Below, one piece after another: positions 25,095 to 32,695 of a DNA stretch of 64,000 nt. A model generated the notes under the pieces. It was not told the origin of the DNA. It ran no database searches and was given only the letters and a program-made list of their open reading frames with translations. The first letter of the stretch is position 1, and the number at the start of each line of letters is the position of its first letter. The position numbers and the translations under genes are program-made. Source of the stretch: Actinophytocola sp035634895 (GTDB lineage: Bacteria; Actinomycetota; Actinomycetes; Mycobacteriales; Pseudonocardiaceae); contig NZ_DASQCC010000230.1 of assembly GCF_035634895.1 (NCBI RefSeq), positions 24,980 to 88,979 of the forward strand, in the 5' to 3' direction.

Positions 25095-25710
25095 GTCGCG
25101 GGTGTCCTTCCTGGTCCGGGCCGAAGCCGGGGTTGACGCCGCCGTCGCCGACCACGCCGCGCGGCCGCAGCAGTATCCCTATGGTGCGCAACACGATCCG
25201 CAGGTCGAGGCGCCACCCGCGCCGCTCGATGTACCACAGGTCGAGCTCGATGCGTTCCGGCCAGCTCAGCGCGTTGCGGCCGCACACCTGCGCCCAGCCG
25301 GTGAGGCCCGGCCGCACGGCGAGGCGCCCGCGCTGGCGCGCGGAGTAGTACCGGACCTGTTCCGGCAGCGTGGGACGGGGACCGATGATGCTCATGTCGC
25401 CCTTCAGGATGTTGACCAGTTGCGGTAGCTCGTCGAGGCTCGTCCAGCGCAGCACGGCGCCGACACCGGTCCGCCGGCTCCGGTCGGGCTCGCCAGGATG
25501 GTCGGGCGAGCGCAGGGTGCGGAACTTGAGGATCACGAACTCCCGGCCGTGCCGGCCGGAGCGGCGCTGACGGAACAGCACGGGACCGCCCATGGTCACG
25601 AGGATCGCCAGCATGATCACCAGCGCCAGCGGCGACACCACCACCATGGCGAACGCGGACACGACGACGTCGCACACCCGCCGTGCGCGGCCGTCGCGGG
25701 GTGCGGTCAT
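25084..25710 (-). CDS. Small polyprenol-phosphate phosphoglycosyl transferase (PglC-like)
   Basis: 208 residues, bacterial sugar transferase family, the minimal PglC size without the extra TM domain of WcaJ/WbaP. One N-terminal hydrophobic segment (AFAMVVVSPLALVIMLAIL) is followed by FRQRRSGRHGREFVILKFRTL, the catalytic SLDELPQLVNILKGDMSIIG (Asp-Glu dyad), GPRP and GLTGWAQVCGRN. It transfers a sugar-1-phosphate to undecaprenyl phosphate at the membrane and so starts glycan assembly. The ATG at 25710 overlaps the aminotransferase stop (ATGA). Together with PglE-, PglD- and PglF-like neighbours, the first sugar is probably a diacetamido sugar. Confidence 0.92.
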   Translation of the reverse strand: MTAPRDGRARRVCDVVVSAFAMVVVSPLALVIMLAILVTMGGPVLFRQRRSGRHGREFVILKFRTLRSPDHPGEPDRSRRTGVGAVLRWTSLDELPQLVNILKGDMSIIGPRPTLPEQVRYYSARQRGRLAVRPGLTGWAQVCGRNALSWPERIELDLWYIERRGWRLDLRIVLRTIGILLRPRGVVGDGGVNPGFGPDQEGHPRHVA

Positions 25711-26909
25711 GCCGTCGCCTCCCGGAGCACCTTCACCACCGCGGCCGCCATGTCGTCCACGTCGGACGGTTCGAGCGTGGGGTGCACGGGCAGGGAGAAA
25801 CAGGTCCTGCCGAGCTCCGCGGCGATGGGCAGGATCCTTGGCGCGTCGGGGAACCGGCGGAAGGCGCGCTCCCGGTAGACCTCCATGCACCCGCCCTGCC
25901 GGGCGGGAATCCCTTCCGCCGCGACGGCGGCCACCAGCCGGTCGCGGTCCCAACCGCGGGCGAGCCGCCGCGGGCGCACCCTGGCGTAGAAGCGGTAGTA
26001 GGCGTGTCCGGCCCCTTCCGCGGGCTCGGGGACGTGCACCGCGGGCTCGGCACGCATCGTGTCGATGAGCACGGCCGCGTTCGCGGTGCGCTGCTTGGTC
26101 CAGGCCGAGAGCTTGCGGAGCTGGTTGCGCCCGACCGCGGCCTGGATCTCCGTCATCCGCCCGTTCGTCCCGAAGTCGTGGTGGACCCAGTGAAACCCGG
26201 GTCCGGGCGGCTCGTGCACCGCGGCCCAGCTCTTGCCGTGGTCCTTGCGTTCCCAGCACCGTCGCCACAGCTCGGGGTCCGAGGTGGTCACGGCACCGCC
26301 CTCGCCCGCGGTGGAGATGATCTTGTCCTGGCAGAACGACCACGCGCCGATGTCGCCGAGCCCGCCGACCGGCCGGCCCCGGTAGCTCGCGCCGTGCGCC
26401 TGGGCGCAGTCCTCGACCAGCGGGAGGTGGTGATCGTCGGCCAGTGCCCGCAGCGGTTCGAGGTCGGCGGGGTGCCCGGCGAGGTGGACGACCACGATCG
26501 CGGCCGTGCGGCCGGTGATCGCCGGGGCCGCGGTCCGCGCGGTCATGGTCATCGTGTCCGCGTCGACGTCCACGACGACCGGGCGCGCGCCGCAGGCCAC
26601 GACCGCGCTGGCGGTGGCCACGAAGGTGGCGGCCGGCACGATCACCTCGTCGCCGGGGCCGGTCCCGACCGCGTGGAGCGCCAGCTCCAGGGCGACCGTG
26701 CCGTTGGCGACCGCCACGGCGTACCGGGTGCCCACCGCCGCCGCGAGCTCGTCCTCGAACGCCCGGCCGTGCACACCGGTCCAGTAGTTCACCCGTCCGG
26801 AGGCCAGCACCTGGCCCGCCGCCTCGATGTCCTCCGGACCGTAGGCGGGCCAGCCGGGCAGCGGTGTCGAGCGCACCGGGCGGCCGCCGTCGATCGCGAG
26901 CCTGGTCAT
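25707..26909 (-). CDS. DegT/DnrJ/EryC1/StrS (PglE-like) PLP sugar aminotransferase
   Basis: 400 residues. Aminates a 4-keto sugar nucleotide with PLP and glutamate. Visible: GTRYAVAVANGTVALELAL, DEVIVPAATFVATASAVV, VEDCAQAHGASYRGRP (PLP-binding Asp), and SFCQDKIISTAGEGGAV where the Lys of QDK is the Schiff-base residue. Next come GTNGRMTEIQAAVGRNQL and the C-terminal RQGGCMEVY. Start ATG 26909 overlaps the flippase stop, and its stop overlaps the PglC-like start. With the 4,6-dehydratase upstream and the acetyltransferase downstream it completes the bacillosamine-type route. Confidence 0.92.
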   Translation of the reverse strand: MTRLAIDGGRPVRSTPLPGWPAYGPEDIEAAGQVLASGRVNYWTGVHGRAFEDELAAAVGTRYAVAVANGTVALELALHAVGTGPGDEVIVPAATFVATASAVVACGARPVVVDVDADTMTMTARTAAPAITGRTAAIVVVHLAGHPADLEPLRALADDHHLPLVEDCAQAHGASYRGRPVGGLGDIGAWSFCQDKIISTAGEGGAVTTSDPELWRRCWERKDHGKSWAAVHEPPGPGFHWVHHDFGTNGRMTEIQAAVGRNQLRKLSAWTKQRTANAAVLIDTMRAEPAVHVPEPAEGAGHAYYRFYARVRPRRLARGWDRDRLVAAVAAEGIPARQGGCMEVYRERAFRRFPDAPRILPIAAELGRTCFSLPVHPTLEPSDVDDMAAAVVKVLREATA

Positions 26910-28138
26910 CGCGGCTCCCGGCCGCGGAACAGCGCGACCGCGACCGCGGACAGTCCGCAGTACAGCGCCACGCAGCTCACCGCGAGCCCCATGCTGCCGC
27001 CGAGCTTGACGCCCAGCACGTAGCAGCCGACCGACGCCACGCCGGCCGCGAGCCCGAACGCGCCGGCCACGCGCGTCCGGCCGCCGCCGACCAGACCGCG
27101 GCTGGCCACGACGTACGGCGCGAGGCAGGTCTCCGCGACCACGAGCACCAGCAGCAGCTCGCGCGCGTGCGCGAACGGCATCCCGAAGACCGGCACGACC
27201 AGCACCCAGCCCGCGGTGGCGACCACGACGCCGCCGAGCGCGGAGAACAACGCCGCCCGCGACACCCAGACGTTGAGGCGCCCGCTGCCGCCGAGTGCGA
27301 CGTGCCGGACGAAGAACTGGCCGACGGCCTGCGGCACCACCCTGGACACCTCCGAGAGCGTCGCCGCGACCGAGTACACGCCGACGGCGGCGGGGCCGGC
27401 GACCGCGCCGAGCACGTAGCGGTCGGACCGCAACGCGACGGCCAGGCCGAGGGTCAGCCCCAGCGCCGGGGCGCCGCGGCCGACCAGCAGCCGGACCGCG
27501 GCGCCCTCGGGCCGGCCGGCGCCGAGCAGTCCGATCCTGCCGAGGCCGTGCAGCTGGACCAGGCAGACCACCGCCGTCCCGGCCGCCTGCGCCGCCAGCA
27601 GCCCGGCGGCGCCGGCGCCGCCGGCCACCGCGGCGACCGTCACGGTGACGAGCCCGCCCGCGGCACAGGCCGCCGACCACAGCCCGCCGGGCCGGAACAG
27701 GCCGTCGGCGTACCAGGCCTCGCTCGCCTGCGCCGCGACCACCTGCACCGCGGTGGCCGCCGCGACGGCGACCAGGAACCCCACCGACGACAGCGAAAGA
27801 CCGGTCAGCGACGAGGACACCGCACACCCGCCGGCGGCGAGCCCGGCCGCGACCGCGGCGCCCCCCGCCGTGCACCAGGCGTACGAGCGCAGCACCCGCT
27901 CGCGGTCGGGCGGCCCGGCGACCGGCAGGGCCGAGCGCAGTGCCTGGCCGGTGCCCAGGCCGCCGAGCAGCGCGCACACGCTGCCGATGGTGGTGCCGAG
28001 GACCATCTCGCCCCGCCCGGCCGGGCCGAGCACGATCGTCGCCACGACGGCCGCCGCGGCGTTCGCCCCCACCTGGAGCAGTCCGGCCGAGGCGAGCAGG
28101 GAGACGTCGGCACGGCTCGGACTGGCGAGCGCGCTCAC
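26906..28138 (-). CDS. Wzx-like polysaccharide/lipid-linked oligosaccharide flippase
   Basis: 410 residues, 12 or so hydrophobic segments, MOP (MATE-like) superfamily. Recognised from the N-terminal LLASAGLLQVGANAAAAVVA with GPAGRGEMVLGTTIG and the later GPAAVGVYSVAATLSEVSRV plus QAVGQFFVRHVA. It should move the undecaprenyl-linked glycan across the membrane. The GTG at 28138 overlaps the glycosyltransferase stop. No Wzy polymerase or oligosaccharyltransferase is seen in the operon. Confidence 0.85.
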   Translation of the reverse strand: MSALASPSRADVSLLASAGLLQVGANAAAAVVATIVLGPAGRGEMVLGTTIGSVCALLGGLGTGQALRSALPVAGPPDRERVLRSYAWCTAGGAAVAAGLAAGGCAVSSSLTGLSLSSVGFLVAVAAATAVQVVAAQASEAWYADGLFRPGGLWSAACAAGGLVTVTVAAVAGGAGAAGLLAAQAAGTAVVCLVQLHGLGRIGLLGAGRPEGAAVRLLVGRGAPALGLTLGLAVALRSDRYVLGAVAGPAAVGVYSVAATLSEVSRVVPQAVGQFFVRHVALGGSGRLNVWVSRAALFSALGGVVVATAGWVLVVPVFGMPFAHARELLLVLVVAETCLAPYVVASRGLVGGGRTRVAGAFGLAAGVASVGCYVLGVKLGGSMGLAVSCVALYCGLSAVAVALFRGREPR

Positions 28139-30477
28139 CGGCGTGTCCTCGGGAGCTCCAGCAGCCACTTGTGGAACCGCTCCTCGAGCCGCCACAGCTC
28201 GTAACGCCGGGCCGTCTCCAGGTTCCGCGCGGACTGCTCGGCCCACGCCGCGTTGTCGAGCAGCAGGCCGGACAGCGCGGCGGCCAGTGCCCGGTGGTCG
28301 TCGACGGGCACCAGGCACCGGGGGTCCAGCAGCTCCGGGATCCCGCCCACGGCGGAGCCGACGGCCGGCAGCGCGCGGGCCATCGCCTCCAGCAGGGCAC
28401 GGGGCAGGCCCTCGGTCCTGGACGGCATCGCGAACACCGACGCCGAGTCGAACAGCGCGGTGAGCCGGTCCCGGTCGTGGACGGCTCCGGTCAGCACGAC
28501 CCGGTCGGCAAGGCCCAGCGAGTCGACCAGCGCCGCCAGCTCGCCGTGCCACCTGCCGCCACCGACGATCACCGCGCACACCGGCAGCCCGTCGTCGGCA
28601 AGCACGCGCAGTGCCCGCAACAGCACGTCGTGGCCCTTGTACCGCTGCGCCTGGCTGCCGACGGTCAGCACCCGCGGCGAGACGGGCTGGCTCGTCCGCG
28701 GGCTCGCCACGATCGCCGACGCCGGGAGCCGGACGTTGGACACGGCCACCACCGGCACGCCTGCGGCGGGCGGGTACACCTCCTGCAGGACCCGCTCGGT
28801 GACGTACTGCACCGCCGCGGCGCCCCGCACGACCCGGCGCATCACCGTCCGGGCCGTGCCCGCGCCCGACCGTCCGGCAGCGCCGAGCACATCGGCGGCG
28901 AGCACGTCGTACGGGTCGCCGACGACCTCGGCCGCGTACCGGCGCCGCAGCACGGCCGCGGCCAGCGCGGCGAGGGTCCCCACCGCGCCGGGCACGCGCA
29001 CGACCAGTACGTCGGCCCGTGCCACGGCCCGGCCCACCGCCACGACCAGCCTGGGCAGCGCCCGCACCAGACCCGCGAGGCCGGCGTAGGACGGCAGGGC
29101 CACGACCTCGACCCCGTCGGGCAGTGGGTGGGTCCCGGCGCCCAGCCGGGTGTCGGCGCGCGCGACGATCCGCAACCGGGCCCCGTCGGCGAGGTAACGC
29201 GACCAGGCGGCCGCGCCGAGCACGGCGTCGGCGGCCGCCCAGCGGCCGGTGCCGTCGCGGCCGAACCGGGCCTCGGTGCACAGCGTGATGACCGGCGTCG
29301 CCGTCGCGGACCGGGTGGGCAGGGTCGACTCCACGACGTCGGCGACCGCCCCGGCGGCCCGGTCCGCGTCGAACCGGTCGGCCACCCACTCCCTGGCCCG
29401 TGCGCCGCGGGCGGCCAGCCCGCCCGCCGGGTGCGCGGCATGCGCCTGGGCCAGCGCCGCCGCCAGCGCGTCGTGGTCGCCCGCCGGGAAGACCCAGCCG
29501 CAGCCGGGACCGACGGTCTCGGGCAGCGCGCCGGCGTCGCTGACGATGCTCGGCACACCCATCGCGCCCGCCTCTAGCGCGGCCCCGTGGTTGTCCGAGA
29601 GGGACGGTGAGACGCTCACGTCGGCGGCGGCGTAGTACGGCCGCACGTCCGAGACGGTGTCCAGCCAGATCACCCCGTGCCGCTCGGCCTCGTACAGCTC
29701 GGCGAGGTCGCGGCGGTGCCGCTCCCCCGCCTCGTCGAAACCGCCGCCGACGATCAGGAGCCTGCCGGCGGGGTGCTCGGCGGCGAACCGGCGCCACGCG
29801 GACAGCAGGTCGGCGTGGCCCTTGATGCCGCGCCCGCGGTGGACGAGGCGCTTGGGCGCGTAGACGTACGCGACCATGATCGCGAGGAAGGCGTCATGCT
29901 CGACGCCGAGCGCGGCGCGGACCTCCTGCCGGCCCAGGTCGGTGGCCGGGTGGAACCGGCCGGTGTCCACCCCGTACGGGATCGCCGGGGTACGCGCGAC
30001 GGGCCGGCCGAGCGCCCGGTACCGGGCCGCGGTGTACTCGCTGCCGCCGATCGTGACCGTGTCGAGCCGCGCCAGGGCCCGCTCCGCGGCGCGGATCAGC
30101 GGCGAGTCCAGGTACAGCGGACCGGGGACCATGTGCACCCGCGGCACCCGCAGCCCCAGCGTGGCGAGCCGCGTCGCCAGCGCGGCGGCGTAGAGGTGGT
30201 AGACCAGCACGTCCGGGGCCAGTGCCCGCAACTGGCCGCGCATCCGCACGAGACCGGCCACAGTGGACGGACCGGGGCGCAGCGCGAAGTCCGTCGCACT
30301 GTCCACGACCGCCACGCCGCGCTGGCGCAGTGCCGCGCGGACCGGTCCGTCGCCGGGTGGAAGCAGGGCGACGATCTCGTGCCCACGCGCGCGAAGCGCG
30401 TCGACCTGCGGCACGACCCACGGCGCGCAGCGACTCGACTTCAGCACGAGCACCACCCGTGCCCGGCGGACGCTCAC
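28135..30477 (-). CDS. Tandem GT4-GT4 glycosyltransferase fusion
   Basis: 780 residues containing two complete GT-B glycosyltransferase domains. Domain 1 (about 5-380) has IPYGVDTGRFHP, LLIVGGGFDEAG and SLSDNHGAALEAGAMGVPS. A Pro/Thr/Ser linker (about 381-395) leads to domain 2 (about 396-775) with VLTVGSQAQRYKGHDVLL, AVIVGGGRWHGEL and SRTEGLPRALLEAMA, a clear E-x7-E motif. The linker has no stop or RBS, so the chain is continuous. GTG at 30477 overlaps the dehydrogenase stop. It probably adds two sugars in sequence to the lipid-linked acceptor at the inner face of the membrane. Donors are unknown; a uronic acid is plausible from the adjacent dehydrogenase. Confidence 0.88.
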   Translation of the reverse strand: MSVRRARVVLVLKSSRCAPWVVPQVDALRARGHEIVALLPPGDGPVRAALRQRGVAVVDSATDFALRPGPSTVAGLVRMRGQLRALAPDVLVYHLYAAALATRLATLGLRVPRVHMVPGPLYLDSPLIRAAERALARLDTVTIGGSEYTAARYRALGRPVARTPAIPYGVDTGRFHPATDLGRQEVRAALGVEHDAFLAIMVAYVYAPKRLVHRGRGIKGHADLLSAWRRFAAEHPAGRLLIVGGGFDEAGERHRRDLAELYEAERHGVIWLDTVSDVRPYYAAADVSVSPSLSDNHGAALEAGAMGVPSIVSDAGALPETVGPGCGWVFPAGDHDALAAALAQAHAAHPAGGLAARGARAREWVADRFDADRAAGAVADVVESTLPTRSATATPVITLCTEARFGRDGTGRWAAADAVLGAAAWSRYLADGARLRIVARADTRLGAGTHPLPDGVEVVALPSYAGLAGLVRALPRLVVAVGRAVARADVLVVRVPGAVGTLAALAAAVLRRRYAAEVVGDPYDVLAADVLGAAGRSGAGTARTVMRRVVRGAAAVQYVTERVLQEVYPPAAGVPVVAVSNVRLPASAIVASPRTSQPVSPRVLTVGSQAQRYKGHDVLLRALRVLADDGLPVCAVIVGGGRWHGELAALVDSLGLADRVVLTGAVHDRDRLTALFDSASVFAMPSRTEGLPRALLEAMARALPAVGSAVGGIPELLDPRCLVPVDDHRALAAALSGLLLDNAAWAEQSARNLETARRYELWRLEERFHKWLLELPRTRR

Positions 30478-31742
30478 AGGTACTCCACGTGCCCGGCCAC
30501 CAGCCGGTGCCGCGTGTCGAGTACCAGGTCCGCGGTCCGCTCGACCAGACCGTAGTCGAGGGCGGCGTGGTCGGTGAGCAGCACCACCGCGTCCGCCAGC
30601 CGCACCCCGTCCTCGGTGAGCTCGACGATCTTCACCCCCGGCGGGCACTGGTGCGGTTGGACATGTGGGTCGACGACGTCGACGACCGCGCCCAGCTCGA
30701 GCAGCAGCTCGACGACCCGGCGCGCCGGCGACTCGCGGACGTCGCCCGTGTTGGGCTTGTAGGCCAGGCCCAGCACGAGGACGCGGCTGCCCGCGACGCA
30801 CTTCCGCCGCCGGTTGAGCAGCGCGGCGAGCCGGTGCACGACGTACTCCGGCATGTGGTCGTTGACGTCGTTGGCCAGCTCGACGAACCGGAAGCTGCGG
30901 TGCAGCTGGCGGCGGACCTGCCAGGAGAGGTAGGTCGGGTCGATCGGCAGGCAGTGCCCGCCCACTCCCGGCCCCGGCGTGAACCGCTGGTAGCCGAACG
31001 GTTTCGTGGACGCGGCGTCGATGGCGGCCCACACGTCCACGCCGAGGTCCTTCGCGAACATGGCGATCTCGTTGACCAGTGCGATGTTCACGTGCCGGTA
31101 GGTGTTCTCCAGCAGCTTGGCGAGCTCGGCCTCCTTGGGGCTCGCCACCACGACGGTGGTCTCCACCAGCCGGTCGTAGAGCGCCCGCACGGCCGACAGC
31201 GACGGCTCGTCGATGGCCGAGACGAGCTTGGGCGTGTTCGCGAAGCTCCACTCCGGGTTGCCGGGGTCGATCCGCTCCGGGCTGTACCCGACGGCGAAGT
31301 CGGGACCGGCCCGCAGGCCGCTGCCCTCCTCCAGCAACGGGACGAGCAGCTCCTCGGTCGTGCCGGGGTAGGTCGTCGACTCCAGCACGACTGTCGTGCC
31401 GGGCCGGATGTGGCACGCGAGCGCCCGACCCGCGGCCTCGATGTGGGACAGGTCCGGGCGGCATTCGGCCAGCGGGGTCGGCACGGTGATGATCGCCGCG
31501 TCGAACCCGGCCACGTCCGCGTAGCTCGCCGTCGGCCGGTAACGACCGGTCGCGAGCGCGGCGGCCAGCTCCGCGTCGGCCACGTCCGCCACATAGGACT
31601 CGCCGGCCGCGAGCGCGTCCGCCCGGCACTCGTCGAGGTCGACACCGACCACCGAGAAGCCGTTGCGCACGGCACGCATGGCGATGGGCAGCCCGACGAA
31701 ACCCTGTCCGATGACCGCGATCCGCTCCGCCGACGCGCTCAT
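30474..31742 (-). CDS. Nucleotide-sugar dehydrogenase (UDP-glucose/UDP-HexNAc 6-dehydrogenase family)
   Basis: 422 residues; oxidises C6 of a UDP-hexose or UDP-HexNAc to the uronate with two NAD. The active-site set is complete: GYSPERIDPG, Lys209-x3-Asn213 (AKLLENTYRHVNIALVNE), Cys264 and Asp268 in GGHCLPIDP, and LAYKPNTGDVRES. The Rossmann start is IAVIGQGFVGLPIAM. ATG 31742 overlaps the epimerase stop. The H-x-L-P-I-D-P context resembles WecC/WbpA-type UDP-HexNAc dehydrogenases, but the substrate cannot be fixed. Intact counterpart of the diverged gene at 16575-17840. Confidence 0.92.
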   Translation of the reverse strand: MSASAERIAVIGQGFVGLPIAMRAVRNGFSVVGVDLDECRADALAAGESYVADVADAELAAALATGRYRPTASYADVAGFDAAIITVPTPLAECRPDLSHIEAAGRALACHIRPGTTVVLESTTYPGTTEELLVPLLEEGSGLRAGPDFAVGYSPERIDPGNPEWSFANTPKLVSAIDEPSLSAVRALYDRLVETTVVVASPKEAELAKLLENTYRHVNIALVNEIAMFAKDLGVDVWAAIDAASTKPFGYQRFTPGPGVGGHCLPIDPTYLSWQVRRQLHRSFRFVELANDVNDHMPEYVVHRLAALLNRRRKCVAGSRVLVLGLAYKPNTGDVRESPARRVVELLLELGAVVDVVDPHVQPHQCPPGVKIVELTEDGVRLADAVVLLTDHAALDYGLVERTADLVLDTRHRLVAGHVEYL

Positions 31743-32695
31743 GCCGGTCGTCCGGTGCCGGTGAACGCGGGTTCGCCGAGCGCGGACATCCAGTCGATCG
31801 TGCGCCGCAGCCCGACCTCCAGCGGCACCGGTTCGATCGCGGGAAACAGCGCGCGCAGCGAGTCACACCGCGCGCGTGAGTGGCGCACGTCCCCCGGTCG
31901 CGGCGGGTCGGTGACGACGGGCAGCGTCCGGCCGAGCAGCTCACCCAGCAGCGCCACGAGCTCGTTGACGGAGGTGGCGGTGCCGAACGCGAGGTTCACC
32001 GGACGCTCGCTCGTGATCCGCCGTTCCACGCTGTCGGCCAGGATCTCCACCGCGGTGTCGACGTAGGTGAAGTCCCGGCTCTGCTCGCCGTCGCCCTGCA
32101 CCCGCAGCGGCTCGCCGAACAGCGCGGCGCGGATGAACTTGGGAACCACGGCCGCGTAGGCGTGGTCGGAGCGCTGCAACGGGCCGAACACGTTGAACAA
32201 CCGCAGCGCGAGGCACCCCAGCCCGAAGGAGGTGCCGTACGCGAGCGCGTAGGACTCGGCGGCGAGCTTGCCGGCCGCGTACGGGCTCCCCGGCATGCAG
32301 ACGAGGTCCTCCGCGCGGGGCAGGACCGGGTTGGCGCCGTAGACCGAGCTCGAGGACGCGACGACGAGATGGGCGCCGGTACGCCGGGCCGCCTCGAGCA
32401 CGCACAGCGTGCCGGTGACGTTCGTGTCGTGGCTGCGGCGGGGGTTCTCCAGCGAACGGGTCACCGAGGGCACGGCGGCGAGGTGCACGATCGAGTCCGC
32501 GTCCCGGCAGGCGGCGCCGAGCGCGGCGGGGTCGAGCACCGAGCCCACCCGCAGCTCCACCTCCAGATCGTCCATGTTGGACAGCAGACTCGTGCTGAGG
32601 TCGTCGAGCACGACCACGTCGTGGCCGCGGCCGGTCAGCAACCGGCACAGGTTCGCGCCGACGAAACCAGCCCCACCCGTCACGGTGATCCTCAT
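31739..32695 (-). CDS. NAD-dependent nucleotide-sugar epimerase/dehydratase
   Basis: 318 residues, extended SDR. VTGGAGFVGANLC for NAD, VVASSSSVYG with the catalytic Ser, Tyr139-x3-Lys143 in SPYAAGKLAAESY, LRLFNVFGPLQ, and GDGEQSRDFTYVDT typical of GalE/WbpP-type epimerases. The likely reaction is C4 (or C2) epimerisation of a UDP-sugar feeding the glycosyltransferases. The ATG at 32695 and the upstream stop share ATGA. Intact counterpart of 17837-18796. Confidence 0.92.
   Translation of the reverse strand: MRITVTGGAGFVGANLCRLLTGRGHDVVVLDDLSTSLLSNMDDLEVELRVGSVLDPAALGAACRDADSIVHLAAVPSVTRSLENPRRSHDTNVTGTLCVLEAARRTGAHLVVASSSSVYGANPVLPRAEDLVCMPGSPYAAGKLAAESYALAYGTSFGLGCLALRLFNVFGPLQRSDHAYAAVVPKFIRAALFGEPLRVQGDGEQSRDFTYVDTAVEILADSVERRITSERPVNLAFGTATSVNELVALLGELLGRTLPVVTDPPRPGDVRHSRARCDSLRALFPAIEPVPLEVGLRRTIDWMSALGEPAFTGTGRPA

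Noticed and set aside
28135..30477. Glycosyltransferase gene split into two genes
   Set aside because: The linker has no stop and no ribosome site before the possible internal GTG, so a single chain is the simplest reading.
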